From Chrysemys picta bellii (taxonomy: Eukaryota; Chordata; Testudines; Emydidae), in the NCBI RefSeq assembly GCF_011386835.1, contig NC_088791.1, forward strand, positions 53,339,498-53,403,497: 64,000 bases of DNA. Direction: 5' to 3'. Positions 11,290 through 22,948 of the stretch are shown here, in pieces. Each line of letters opens with the position of its first letter. Within the stretch, counting starts at the first letter, position 1. The position numbers were made by a program, and so were the translations under genes. The notes under the pieces are model-generated. The model saw only the letters and a list, made by a program, of their open reading frames with translations. It was not told the DNA's origin and did not search any database.

Positions 11290-11945
11290 TTGTGGTGCCA
11301 TGGAGCATGCTCACCACTGGAGCACCCCTTCATGCTAACATGTGGTGTTGCAGGCATTCTTCCACGCTAGCACCTTCGCTTTTCTAGCTTTATCACAATC
11401 TGTGGCTTCTGCATCCCAGACCTTTGGCCACATTGCCTTTCAAACCCAGTCCCCTTTCCAGGGTAACAGGAAAGTCCAAACTGGACAAGTCCCAAAGTCT
11501 ATGGGCCTTAATGTCAAGCCCTCAGTCCCCTTCTGAGACTTTGTCAGTCTTTGCCTCTCTCAGTCCTGAGGCTTATACCATCTCCTGTGCTGGGGAAGAG
11601 TTAGGGAAGCCCAGGACCACTCTCTCTGCCCTGTGTTAAGCAGTTAAGGACTGCTCCTTTCAATCCCATGCTGCTTCCCTGGGCCTTTCCTTGTTCATCA
11701 GCATCTCTCTCCAGACTGCAGATTCCTTTGCTCCTGCTCTGTGATTAAGTCCTCTCATATGGCTTCTACTTAGATGGCTACCAAGGAGCTTCTTCAAATC
11801 AACTCCCAGTCATTCTGGCCACTGGGTTGTGCTTCATGGAGTTATCCCATCTCTCCTTCAGACAGGAGTTCTCACCCCTTCTCCTGGAGCTGGGTTCATC
11901 TCATGCAGTTACTCTATTCTCCTTAAAGCAAGTGTTCCTCCTGCT
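11290..11945. repeat. Left part of an LTR-like repeat split by the hAT element
   Basis: C/T-rich, moderately GC-rich sequence that continues after the hAT insertion at 15507. The two sides share the target duplication of the hAT element, so they were once contiguous. General composition resembles the LTR-like repeats at 23197 and 27388. The left boundary is not clear. Confidence 0.35.
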
Positions 11946-12461
11946 CAGGGCTGGCCTTACCATGAGGCGAACTGACGCGGCCGCCTCAGGTGCCAGACTG
12001 TGGGGGGGAGGGGGCACCACTAGGACCCAAAGTGTAGAAAATTGTGTCTGCTGCTGGTGCATATGTATACTTTCTGTTCTTGATGCACAGAAATGGTAGA
12101 GTGCTGTGCTGGAGGAAGGAGGGCACAAGAGACATAACAGGCAGGCGGGAGAAAAGATGAGAGGGAATAACAGAAAGCAGCAGGAGCTGCAGGGAGAGAG
12201 AGGAGGAGGAGCCTCTTATGTACCTCTCTAGCACCCCCAGGAGCCTGGACTGATTAACATCAGCTTCTCAGGGAGCTTCCTGTTTCCTGCTGCTTCCCTG
12301 AACCCACTTGAGGAGAACAGGCAGTCAACTGAAGTAGTAAGAGCCAGTTAGGCCCTTAAGACGCTGATATCTTCCCTCACTCAGGCTCTGCTACCAGCCT
12401 GCTTAGTTGTCCCCTTCAACTGAGTGTTGAGAGCCACTATAGCTGGCACAGAACAGCAGTC

Positions 12462-15214
12462 ATGAGTGAAAGAAGAAAACACCCCTCTGGGGCAGCATTC
12501 AGAAAAAGAAAGAAAGCAAAGGAAGCTTTTCTATCTAAGCAGGAAGGAGCTCTCCTGAGATACATAGACACAAATGTTCATGGTGAGCCTTCCAGCCCCA
12601 GTGAGGATGTGAATGGTGAAGAGATGCCTGATCTTCCAGTTAGTCAGAGTGCAGGTGACCTGGCAGCTACTGCAAGCATCCATATCTCCATCTCAAATGG
12701 ATGTAACCATGCACATTCCTGAAGAAAAGTGTAGATCAGAGAAGAGTGTGGTGGAGGCGCAAGAAACAGCTGCTGCTGAGTTTATTTCCTTAAGTGTAGA
12801 TGATCCAGGACGTGGACCCACTTGAGCAGTAGCCTCAGGGACTTCCTTGTACTGCATGGGCCATAGCAAGTGAAAAACTTCATGTTCCCCAAAGGCAATG
12901 AAAATAGAAGTTTCCATCCAACACATTACTGGCATGAAATCCCCAATGGTGACAAAGTGGAGAGGCCATGGCTCATGTACTCAAAACGCCAGAATGCTGC
13001 ATACTGTTTTTGTTGCAAACTTCCAGTCTAATGTTCCAGCCACATTGGGCTCTACAGGAACAAAGGACTGGAAAAATCTGGAATGAGAAGGCAGCAAATC
13101 ACCAGAGACCATTCCATAGGTGGAAAGACCTTGAGATGAGACTAAGGTTAAGGGTCACCATAGATGATCAGCATCAAGAGAAGATTGCATCAGAGTCACT
13201 TTACTGGCAAAATGTTCTGAAAAGGCTCATTGCCATTGTGAGAATGCTTGCTACCCAAATCTAGCACTGCGTAGCACTTCAGATCAGCTGTATGTGCCAA
13301 ACAATGGAAACTTCCTTAAAATTGTGGAGCTGATGGCTGAGTTTGATGCTATACTCCAGGAGCATCTAAGAAGAGTCACCACTCAAGAAATGTACACACA
13401 CCACTACCTTGGAAAAACAATTCAAAACGAGATCATACAGTTACTGGCAACAAAAGTCAAACAGAAGATTGTGGCAGATGATGATCTGAAGTCAGCAAGA
13501 TATTACTCTGTTATTCTGGACTGCACACCTGACATCAGCCGTATGGAACAAATGACTTTAATGGTGCTTTTTGTAACAACAACAGGACCTAGTGAAAATG
13601 TCCCTGCAATGGTGACTGTCAGAGAACATTTTCTAGAATTTATTGACATTGATGATACTACAGGAGCTGGTATGACAAATGTGCTTCTTAAAAAGCTGGA
13701 AGATACGGGAATTGCAATAGCTGACATGAGAGGTCAGGGCTATGATAATGGTGCCAACATGAGAGGAAAGAACAGAGGAGTGCAGTCACGGATCCGAGAG
13801 TTAAACCCTCGAGCTTTTTTTGTCCCGTGCAGTTCTCATTCATTGAACTTGGTGGTCAGTGATGCAGCATCAGCTTCTAGTGAGGCTGCTGATCTTTTAA
13901 TGTAATTCAAAGCATCTATGTATTTTCTCTGCATCAACTCATAGATGGAAAATTTTGAAGCAACATCTGGGAACATCCTCTCTGACACTGAAACCACTGA
14001 GTGCCACATGATGGAAAAGTTGAGTGGAGGCGATAAAGCCTATCAAACACCAAATTGGGAAGATAGATGATGCCATAGTTGCCATTATGGAGGATAATGC
14101 TATGACAGGAACTGTTCGTGGGAAAACAGTGGCAGAGGGAAATGGACTCACCAGAAACATACATAACTTCAAATTTCTGTGTGGCTGAGTGTTGCGGCAT
14201 GACATACTGTTTGAAATAAATGTTGTAAGCAAAAGACTCCAAGGTATTGACCTTGATATATCTGGAGCAATGGAACAACTGGACAAAGCAAAGTCATCCC
14301 TACAGTCTTACTGGTCAGATGAGGGATTTCAAAATGTTCTGAAGAGTGCACAGAAGTTGGCAGAGGAACTTCACACTGAAGCTATTTTCCCACCCATTCA
14401 AGAATACAAGAGTCACCGAAGAAGAAGACATTTTGATTACGAGGCACAGACTACTCCCATAAGCAATTGGGGGGAGGGATAGCTAAGTGGTTTGAGCATT
14501 AGCCTGCTAAGGGTTGAAAGTTCAATCCTTGTAGGGGCCATTTAGGGATCTGGGGCAAAAATCTGTCAGGGAAGATACTTCATCCTGCTGTGAAGGTATG
14601 GGACTGGACTCAATGACCTTTCAAGGTCCCTTCTAGCTCTATGAGATAGGTGTATATCTCCAAACAACAATTCTATGTTGAATTTTTTAACCAGGTGCTA
14701 GATTGTGGAATACAGTCAGTTGAAGAACATTTCATGCAGCTCAAAAAACACTGCAGTATATTTGGGATGTTGCATGATATTCTAAAACTCCTCAATATAC
14801 CCAAAGATCTACACCAACAATGCAGGGCACTAGAGACAGTGTTGACACATGATGACATGCACAATAAATCATCATTTAGGTGATGAACTGAAAGCCCTTT
14901 CAAGATACATTTCAGCAGGATCAACTCCAAAGGCTGTTCTGGAATATATGTGCACAAAGAAGATGACCACCCTCTTTCCAGATGCTTTTGTTGCTCTGCG
15001 CATACTTCTAACACTTCCTGTAACAGTTGCCAGTGGAGAACGTAGCTTCTCCAAGCTGAAGTTAATAAAAACACATCTACGCTCTTCAATGACACAGAAG
15101 AGGCTGGTCGGCCTTGCAACCATCTCAATAGAGCATGCGCTGCCCCAGACTGTGGACCTTCAGGAAGCAGTTCAAATCTCTGCAACCAAAAAGGCACTGA
15201 AAGCACCACTTTGA
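12462..15214 (+). pseudogene. hAT transposase (ZMYM-like / DUF4371 type), broken
   Basis: Pieces of one transposase lie in order in different frames. The N-terminal basic region is at 12462-12722 (starts MSERRKHPSGAAF). A decayed TTF-type zinc-finger region and linker lie at about 12898-13264. The catalytic DUF4371/RNase-H-like part is at 13294-13905, with 'YYSVILDCTPDISRMEQM' carrying the likely first acidic residue, 'GQGYDNGANMRG', and 'PCSSHSLNLVV'. The middle part is at about 13906-14466. The C-terminal hAT dimerisation domain is at 14849-15214, with 'LPVTVASGERSFSKLKLIKT'. Breaks include an apparent single-base loss at the T run near 13897-13899, which causes the stop at 13903-13905, other shifts upstream, and the SINE at 14467. 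ZMYM1/KRBA2-like host proteins descend from related transposases, but this copy has no intact frame and lies between transposon ends. Confidence 0.85.
14467..14658 (+). mobile_element. Cry-type tRNA-derived SINE inside the hAT transposase
   Basis: Pol III head with A box 'tagctaagtggtttgagca' and B box near 'agttcaatcc'. The body 'ggccatttagggatctgggg' is followed by the tail 'ttcaaggtcccttctagctc', close to the copy at 22949-23150. It interrupts the transposase frame between residues reading '...TTPISN' and '...KQQFYVEFF', so it inserted after the hAT element. Confidence 0.85.
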
Positions 15215-15506
15215 TTATTCAAACAAATAAAAATGCCAGTGTTTACTATGCAGACAAGAAAAGTTACATTTGCTGTTCAAGTGTTTGAAAGTTAAGTGTT
15301 ACTTAAAATTTTTGAACAAGGCATTTTAAGTTGTTAGTTCTCCTTTATTGGGTTAGATAGCAGAGCAGTACCATGAGAGGCGTAGAACAGGAAGAAGGCA
15401 GAATTGAGACCTTTCAAAGTTTTGGCCCAAGCAAGGGGGCATGAGGGCGTCATTTGAGCTCCCTATCTCAGGTGCCAAAATGTTGTGGGCCAGCCCTGCC
15501 CCTGCT

Positions 15507-15957
15507 CCTCCTTGGAGATAGGCTCTCATAAAGGCCAGCTGCAGGCTCTTAGCCAATTTCTTCTTCACTTGGCCCTTTTTCTCCAAACAGCCTTTTCAGC
15601 TTTAGGCTTCAGAATTCTTCAAGCAGACTTTCTCCTGCTGTGCTATATCCTCACTCACATGGACAAGGCAGCGTAGAAGCTTGTCCACTTTCCCACCTCA
15701 TTCCCAGTAGTTGTGTGAGAGAGGATCCCTGTTCTGGCCACCGTTCAAGGCTCCTGTGCTGGTCTTTTAAAAGAACAGTCATGGTGTTCTTTCTCCCCAC
15801 CTCTCTCTCACTTCCCAAGTACAGCTTCCTCCGGGCCTGCTTCCTTTCTACCCATATCTCCTATTCCCCAGATTCTTGCCTACATCATACCTCCCAAGTC
15901 TTAAAGGGCCATGAGTACAGGCTGGGGTGAGCTAAGGGGTAGCCTAACCCTGTCACA
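15507..15957. repeat. Right part of the LTR-like repeat split by the hAT element
   Basis: This continues the sequence interrupted at 11945. It ends 'ctaaccctgtcaca' at 15957, an end that reads TGTGACAGGG in reverse, like the TGTGACTGG terminus of the repeat ending at 24526. This supports an LTR-type element read on the minus strand, but no internal retroviral or Gypsy genes are attached. Confidence 0.35.
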
Positions 15958-18076
15958 AGTGGGTTTAGTTAGGAGGGGATATGCTAAATGGAAAGAAAAG
16001 GGAATGGAAGAGGGAGACGGCAGGGGAGGAGAGGGTAAGAAGAGCATGTGTGGCGTGAAACTAAGGTGAAGAGACTGAGGGATGGGGCAAGGATGTTGGA
16101 GCAAACAGCCAGTCAGCGCAGGACAGAGAAAGTGCAGTCAAAATTGTAGAAAGTTATCTGAATGCCCGAAGGTCCCCGCTTTGGCTGTTTCTGCAGCTAC
16201 CAGCTGAAGTCCCTGGCTGGCTCCTCTCTGCAGCCCCGCACCCCCAAGGCCATATGGTGGAGGGGCAAAAGTGGATGGGAGGCACCACCTGAGTCCTAGT
16301 GCCTCAGAGTGGGGGCATCTCTTCAGTATTTAAGAGGGTGATTACAGCATGCAGACTGAGCGTGTTCCTTTACTATTAATAAAATAATAAGGTACCTACC
16401 ATTGTCAAGGTTATTTTATCAGTTTATATCATCAGATTGAACTTCTCTCACACTCTTGTAATGTGTACCTTTGGGACCTGTGCTTTAAATTGGGCTACAC
16501 AAGAGGCTAATATAGTTAGTGTGCATTATGACAGCAGAATTACCAGGAGTTAGGAACAAGAAGAGATGATGCTGCCTACCTGCTGCTTAATTGTCTGCAG
16601 TATCTGTCTTTTATGTAGCTTGAGTATAAGGTTTTAGTTTTAATGTTGAAAACCCTAAATAACTGGATTCCTGAGTATCCTTACAAGCTTTTGACACCCT
16701 CTAGGCAATCTTAGTCATCACAGATAGGAAGAAATGGGGCTTTTGATCTAAAGGAGTATATAGGATAAGACTAGATACTACCCATTCATTTATTTTGTAG
16801 CATCACATCTTTGGCATGCTTTGCTTCTAGATCCTCACAACAGCATGAGATTAGCCTCTTTCAAATGGCGCTTGAAGACTTTTCTATGTGGCAAAGCTTT
16901 GGGCACATGTCTGGAATTATATTTTAGATATGTTTATTTGAATGAGTTGATCTCAATCATTAAATTATAGCTTTAATTATGTTGTGTTTTATGAGGCGTT
17001 TATAACACCACTGTTGACAGATACCAGAAATGTATTATTATTAACTGCATATTATTTCCATACAGAATTATGCATTGCTAAGTGATTTACAGATGCAGGA
17101 AAATTATACACCATGGGAACCTTCTTTTCAGTGACCCTGCAATTATTATAAAAAATTTGAAAAACCGTGCTCAAGTAAGGATACCAACTCTTTAACAATA
17201 CAGGAGGAATCCTATCTTTTGCCTTTCCATCTGCATAACTTTGTAGATAGCAACTTTCTGTATCCAGGTTACCTTTGCCTGAAAATGGTAGACAAGCAAT
17301 TTAGGTTTTGATCCTATAACCAGTGGTGTGCAGATGGACCCCTGTGCCCATGTGGAGTCCCAATGACCACAAAGTTATGGAATTGCCTATTCCAAGTACA
17401 GGAAAATAAGTATAATTTCTCGGATATCACTATATGGTAATTGATGGCAAATACTGATTTGTGAATAACACCTTAAAATGAGCTCCATCATTCAAGCACA
17501 GAAGAAAAAATGGGTTTTAAAGTAAAAGGTGGAAGATCAGCACAAGCCAGATAAGGGGCCAGCTGGCATAGGAAACAATGTGCTCCACCAACTCATTCAA
17601 CTTGTTTTTAAATGGGTGCACTTTCTCAGTCTAAACCATTTCAGCAGACTCTCTGATTGGGGACAAAAGGGCAAATAGGACTTCACTGACAGCTGATTTT
17701 GGTTTGTTTAGGTAATTTTGGTAGAAATTCACTTTTGCAATAAGCTACTGTTACAGTTTCACTTTTGTTGCCTGCTCGAAGCCCCTTCACAGCTGCTGAT
17801 TGCATCATCACAGTACTGTAGCATCTTCTGTCTGGTTATCAGGCACTGCTATTACGGGCCAACAAAAACTCTGCCTTAGAGATGGCAAAGGAACTAATTC
17901 CCATGATGCTTTCAAAAACACCCTTCTTATTCCAAATAGCCTAGCAATAAACCAGCCACGCAACCTGTCCTTTGGAAACTATCATGATTAACAGTTGTTG
18001 ACTGCTGAGCTTTTCATAGACCATTAGATGATCTCTGTCTATATAGCATTTAGGAGCCCTGGTTGACGGATTCACA
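15958..18076. other. No recognisable feature (2.1 kb)
   Basis: Mixed composition, becoming AT-rich after 16330. No coding frame, RNA gene or recognisable repeat. Confidence 0.5.
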
Positions 18077-18250
18077 CTGGCAGGGCTGATGCTAGTGCTC
18101 TAAAAATAGCTGAATAGACAGTGCTTTGAAGTTGAGGCTCAGGCTCCAAAGCCCACTGCCCTCCCTCAAAGCCCAAGTCGCAACATAAAAGTGCTGTCAA
18201 CACAGCTATTTTTAGAGCACTAGCACCAGCCCCACTAGCCCAGTCTGTTG
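18077..18250. repeat. Palindromic MITE-like repeat
   Basis: The arms 18085-18111 and 18204-18230 are inverted copies sharing 'gctagtgctctaaaaatagc', with weaker complementarity extending on both sides to about 18077 and 18250. The centre (18115-18200) is unique. Layout fits a decayed MITE. No clear target duplication. Confidence 0.6.
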
Positions 18251-18525
18251 AACCTAGCCAGGTGGCTCACTCAAAAATGCCATGTAAACCTACTCCTAAT
18301 CTGACCTTCTGACGGGCTACAGATTTTTCAACCATGTCTCCTTCATTTAGGCCAATTACTTAGGTCTGACTAAAGCAAGTCTTCCAGAAAGGCATGCAAG
18401 TCTTGATCTGAAGACTTCAAGAGATGGAGTTTCAACATCTACGTTTGATGTGAACATGGAAAAGGGGTAGCTGTGTTAGACAAAGAGTCCTGTGGCACCT
18501 TATAAACTAGCAGACGTATTGGAGC

Positions 18526-18563
18526 ACAAGCTTTCGTGGGTGAATACCCACTTCGTCAGATGT
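18526..18563 (-). ncRNA. Hammerhead-ribozyme-like core, minus strand
   Basis: Read on the minus strand: CTGACGA (18559-18553), one unpaired A, helix II ACCCAC... closed as a 6-bp hairpin (18551-18536), and GAAA (18535-18532). CTGACGA fits the CUGANGA consensus. Helix I would be only three pairs, one of them G-U. Helix III (AGCT) is self-complementary and could close only between two molecules or in a tandem dimer. Activity is unproven. Confidence 0.4.
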
Positions 18564-18597
18564 ATGTCAATGTCCTCCACCAACTCAACTTCGTCAC

Positions 18598-18637
18598 GCA
18601 TCTGATGAAGTGGGTATTCACCCACGAAAGCTTATGC
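18598..18637 (+). ncRNA. Hammerhead-ribozyme-like core, plus strand
   Basis: In order: GCAT (helix I, 18598-18601), CTGATGA (18602-18608), one extra A (18609), helix II GTGGGT/ACCCAC (18610-18615 with 18620-18625, loop ATTC), GAAA (18626-18629), then GCTT and ATGC (18634-18637), which pairs with GCAT. The conserved core CUGANGA...GAAA is perfect. The candidate cleavage site is after T18633. Two deviations reduce confidence. There is an unpaired A between CTGATGA and helix II. Helix III consists of the self-complementary AGCT and needs a dimer. Helix II is fully paired. Confidence 0.5.
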
Positions 18638-18697
18638 TCCAATACATCTGTTAGTCTATAAGGTGCCACAGGACTCTTTGTCGTTTTTTATGGAAAA

Positions 18698-20185
18698 TAT
18701 AAGACACAAACACCATAGCATGGTTAAATGCAAAGCCTACAGCTATTCCAAATGGGTAACTACCTCACACTACCTGCAAGAGTTGATCCCATGCTATTCT
18801 CAGTGGGTATCAATGGCGCCAGTATACTCTCACTCTGAGGGTGAGTGCAAACACCATTATCCCTGTACCCTCTCAGGCAGCTCAGGGAGCCTGAGTGGAA
18901 GCAAAAGTCCTGACCCTCTCCCCTCCACCACACAGAGGGTAGGAGAGATAAGATGAGGTGGTGACAAAAGCTGTGTGACACACAGAGGCATATCCCCGTC
19001 AATGAAAAACTGTGACTAGGACCAATGCCTAGATAATCTCACTTGGACACTTTCCAATTCACCAACATCAGTGGAGTCTACCAAAGAGGTGGCAGTTGTA
19101 ATTTAAATCACCCGAAATAGACCTCTTGGATGATAGTGGAAGGGGAAAAAACCCACACAGCAGTTTTTCTGATTTTACCACATGGAAAAAATCCCTTCCA
19201 GATCCCAAAACTGGTGTTCAGCCAAGCCCCAGCCTCACTAGAGATCCAGCAACTAGATTAAGGGTGGGAAAGGGCAAGATGGGGTTGGGGTGGGGGGAGG
19301 ACTGAAACAGGGAACTAACAATGGCTACGCCATCTAAAGAGCAAATTGTAACAAACCCCCTTATGCTCCAACACCACGAAACAGGAGACAATCACCTAGC
19401 ACCAGCACCACGACACTTGCCCTCCCCGCTCTCCCAGCCATGGCATCAGTAATAGGCCAGACAGGTCTGTGAGCCCAGGAATAGTTGCAGCATGTTACTC
19501 CCCTACCACAGCCATGAACATGGGGCCTGAAAGGAGGGTGGGGGGAGCAGAAAGAATGAAGCAGCAGCCCTCACATGCTGAAAGCAAAACAGGGCAAAGA
19601 GAAAGTGAAGGAGAGGTGGTATGCAGAACATTGGCTCAGCTGCTCCCAGTTGAGATCTATCTGTCTCCAGAAAGCAGCTGCATTACTCCCAGCCTCAAAG
19701 CCACACCCTGACTAGTGAGATGAGTATTTCCATCATTCCACCTATGTCACATTTTTCAGTCTTGCAAGATGTGGCACAAAACAATCATTATCCCTTTCTT
19801 CACTATTCAGCAGTGAAATTTCAATCATGAATAAATTATTTAAATAAAGTACTGAGAGGCACACTCTGCAGTTCCTTATTGCATTCACATTCTTCACCAT
19901 AACATGAAAACCACTATAATAAATATAGTGCCATGCACACTGATGTGGGAATATATAAATAATTCTTACATTGTCCTACATTGTTCTAAGTATTTTCCTC
20001 AAAACAAATAGCTATAATTATTCTGTTCTGTCTTAGTCTGCTCTGTCAGGGCCTGTAATGCACCAGCAGTCATCTGGAGAAGCACAATCTCTACACTTCC
20101 TAACACTGCACCTATCACACATTCTTCTGCATTACAAGAGTGTCTACAATATTTAAAATAAAGTAGGAGTTATAATAATAGAAAT
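18698..20185. other. No recognisable feature (1.5 kb)
   Basis: Moderately GC-rich from 18760 to 19720, then AT-rich. The open frames at 18663-18956, 18760-19002 and 19469-19711 have no domain or splice support. Confidence 0.45.
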
Positions 20186-22650
20186 CATAGTAATGTAGCA
20201 CTGGAAGGGGCCTGATAGGTCAATTAGTTCAGTCCCCTGCACTGAGGCAGGATTAAGTACTATCTAGACCATCCCTGATAGGGGTTTGCCTAACCTGTTC
20301 TTAAAAACCTCCAATGATGATGATTCCACAAACTCCCTAGGTAATTTGTTCCAGTGCTTAACTATCTTTACATTTAAGCAGTTTTTCCTAATGTCTAACC
20401 TAAATCTCCCTTGGTGCAGTTTAAGTTCATTCTTCATTACTTCTTGCCCTGTCCTCAGTGGTTAAGCAGAACAATTTATCACCCTCTTCTTTATAACAAA
20501 CTTTTGGGTACATGAAGACTGTTATCATGTCCGCCCTCAGACTTCTCTTCCCCAGACTAAACAAACCAAAGTGGTTTTTTTTTTCCAATCATTCTTTGTA
20601 GATCTTGTTTTTTGGAACTTAAATCATTGTTGTTGCTCTCCTCTGGACTTTCTACAATTTGTTCACATCTTTCTCAGAGTGTGGTGCTCAGAACTGGAAA
20701 CTGCATTCCATCTGAGGTCCTATCAGTGCTGAGTAGAGTGGAAGAATTACATCTTGTGTCTTGCTGACAACACTCCTCCTCTCAGAATGCTGTTCACATT
20801 TTCGCAACAGTATTACATTGTTGACTCATTTAGTGTGTGATCCACTATAACCCTCAGATCCTTTTCTGCAGTACTCCTTCCTAGGTGATCATTTCCCATT
20901 TTGTATTTCTGCAATTGATTATTCCTTCCTAAGTGTAGTACTTTGCATTTATCCTTATTGAATTTCATCCTGTTTATTTCAGACCATTTCTCCAGTTTAT
21001 CAAGTTCATTTTGAATTCTAATCCTGTCCTCCAAGTGCTTACTACCCCTCCCAGCTTGCTATCATTCGCAAGCTTTATAAATGTACTCTTTATGCATTAT
21101 CCAAATCATTGATGAAGATATTGAACAGAACCGGACCCAGCACAGATCCCTGTGGGACACCACTCGATATGCCCTTCCAACTTGACTGTGAACCATTGAT
21201 AACTACTTTGGGTATGGTTTTCCAGCCAGTTGTTCACCTACCTTATAGTAGGTTTGTCTATGCTATATTTCCCTAGTTTGTTTATGAGAAAGTCATGTAA
21301 GACAGTATCAAAAGCCTTACTAAATTTGAAATATATCACATTTACTGATTTCCCCCATCCACAAGGCTTGTTAAACTGTCAAAGAAGGATATTAGATTGG
21401 TTTGACATGATTTGTTCTTGACAAAGCCGTGTTGACTGTTACTTATTACCTTATTATCTTCTAGAGGCTTAAAAATTGATTGTTTGATTATTTGTTCCAT
21501 TATCTTTCCGGGTACCAAAGTTAAGCTGACAGGTCTATAATTCCCTGGGTTGTCCTTATTCCCCTTTTTATAAATAGTTACTATATTTGCCCTTTTCCAC
21601 TCCTCTGGGATCTCTCTTGTCCTCCACTAGTTCTCAAAGATAATTGCTAATGGCTCAGAGATCTCTTCAGCCAGTTCTTTAGGTATTCTAGGATGTACTT
21701 TGTCAGGCCCCGCTGACTTGAAGATATCTAACTTGTCTAAGTAATTTTTAACTTGTTCTTTCCCTATTTTAGCCTCAGATCCTTCTCCATTTACACTGAT
21801 ATTCACTATGTTAGTAATCCAATCACTGCTAACCATTGTAGTGAAAACTGAAACAAAAAGGCATTTAACACTTTGGCCATTGCTGCATTTTCAGTTATTG
21901 TCTTTCTCTTCTCTTTGAGTAATGAGCCTGCCCTTTTCTTAGTCTTCCTCTTGATTCTAATGTATTTATAAAGTATTTTCTTGTTAGCCTTTATATTCCA
22001 AGCTAGTTTAATCTCATTTTGTGTGTTGACCTTTCTAATTTTATACCTATATGCTTGTGATTTTTATATATTGTTTATTATATAAATATTCATCCGTCCT
22101 AATTTGGCCTAGTTTCTACATTTTGTATGATTCTTTTTTGAGTTTCAGGTCATTGAACATCTCCTGCTTAAGCCATTTTTTACCATAGCTCCTATCTTTC
22201 CTATATATTGGGATAATTTGTTCTTCTGCCCTTAATAGTGTCTCTTTGAAAAACTGCCAACTCTCCTGAACTCTTTTTCCTGTTAGACTTGCTTCCCAGG
22301 GGATCTTAACTACCAATTCTCTGAGTCTGCCTTCTTGAAATCCATTCTCTTTATTCTGCTGTTTTCTCTCATACCATTCCGTAGAATCACGAACTCTACA
22401 ATTTCATGATCACTTTCACCCAAGCTGCCTTCCACCTTCAAATTCTCAACCAGTTCCTTCCTATTTGTCAGAATTAAATCTAGAACAGCCTCTCCCCTAG
22501 TCACTTTCTCCACCGTCTGCAATAATCTCTAATGCATTCCAGGAATTTGTTGGATAATCTGTGCACTGCTGTATTATTTCCCCCACAGATGTCTGGGCAT
22601 TTGAAGTCCCTCATCACCACCAAATTGTGTGCTTTGGATGATTTTATCAT
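20186..22650 (-). mobile_element. Old CR1 LINE copy, ORF2 and 3' UTR remnants
   Basis: The minus strand carries successive parts of a CR1 ORF2 with many breaks. Endonuclease C-terminus is at 22522-22310 ('[12 protein letters not shown]', '[10 protein letters not shown]'). Linker before RT is at 22316-22116. RT N-terminal region is at 21836-21627 ('SAGPDKVHPRIPKELAEEIS'). RT palm remnants lie at about 21540-21100, and the post-palm region at 21034-20813 ('EINRMKFNKDKCKVLHLGRN'). The 3' UTR runs to about 20186. It lacks ORF1 and the start of ORF2. Divergence is far greater than in the CR1 at 28785-33417. Confidence 0.85.
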
Positions 22651-22685
22651 TTAAAAAATAATAATACTTTGTGCTCCTATAGTGC

Positions 22686-22850
22686 CTTCCATCCGGAGCA
22701 ATTAATTAATTAGACCTCACAAACACCTCTGATATAAGAAATATCCCCATTTTGCAAATGGAGGAATGGAGTAACTGACAAACATAGTGCTCAAGTGGCT
22801 TGACTGATCCAGGAACAGCGACTCCTGACTTTTCCTTTAATGCATCATCC
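22686..22850 (-). repeat. MIR/CORE-SINE-like fragment
   Basis: It contains 'ccccattttgcaaatggagg' followed by 'caagtggcttgactgatcc', which correspond to the conserved MIR core read in reverse. The match is by eye and diverged. Confidence 0.45.
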
Positions 22851-22865
22851 TTCTTCTAGTCTTTT

Positions 22866-22942
22866 AGGCCATCATCCAAAGTCTATTGAAATCAATAGGA
22901 GTTCTTCCATTGACTTCAGTGGTGTTTGGATCAGATCCTTAC
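22866..22942. repeat. Short palindromic repeat
   Basis: The arms 'ccaaagtctattgaaatcaa' and 'ttgacttcagtggtgtttgg' are approximate inverted copies around 'ggagttcttcc'. The same 'cccattgacttcaatggg'-type palindrome recurs at 56409-56480, suggesting a dispersed MITE family. Confidence 0.5.
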
Positions 22943-22948
22943 ACCCTT

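Larger units (their letters stand above)
11946..15498 (+). mobile_element. hAT DNA transposon, once autonomous, now decayed (3.55 kb)
   Basis: The TIR is CAGGGCTGGCC at the left end and GGCCAGCCCTG at the right end. Inside it, a second shared block contains 'ggtgcca'. The flanking 8-bp repeats are CTCCTGCT (11938-11945) and CCCCTGCT (15499-15506), a 7/8 match. The element encodes a broken DUF4371/hAT-dimerisation transposase on the plus strand. A Cry SINE has since inserted in the coding region (14467-14658). The decayed frame and diverged target duplication indicate an old insertion. Confidence 0.85.
18464..18689. mobile_element. Fold-back retroelement, probable Penelope-like (PLE) terminal repeat, copy 2
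   Basis: This is the longest of the three copies. The left arm (about 18485-18562, minus orientation) and right arm (about 18596-18680, plus orientation) are inverted repeats separated by 34 bases. The flanking target duplication is ATGGAAAA at 18456-18463 and 18690-18697. Each arm contains the order CTGAYGA, a 6-bp hairpin, then GAAA, with the strands opposed. The right arm continues 'tctgttagtctataaggtgc'. The order of motifs and the variable-length target duplication agree with PLE terminal repeats, which are known to encode hammerhead ribozymes. The family assignment itself is inference. Confidence 0.65.

Noticed and set aside
13294..13905. Possible domesticated hAT-derived host gene (203-residue open frame)
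   Set aside because: Flanking parts of the same transposase are broken, a SINE interrupts it, and TIRs plus target duplication show an ordinary transposon fossil.
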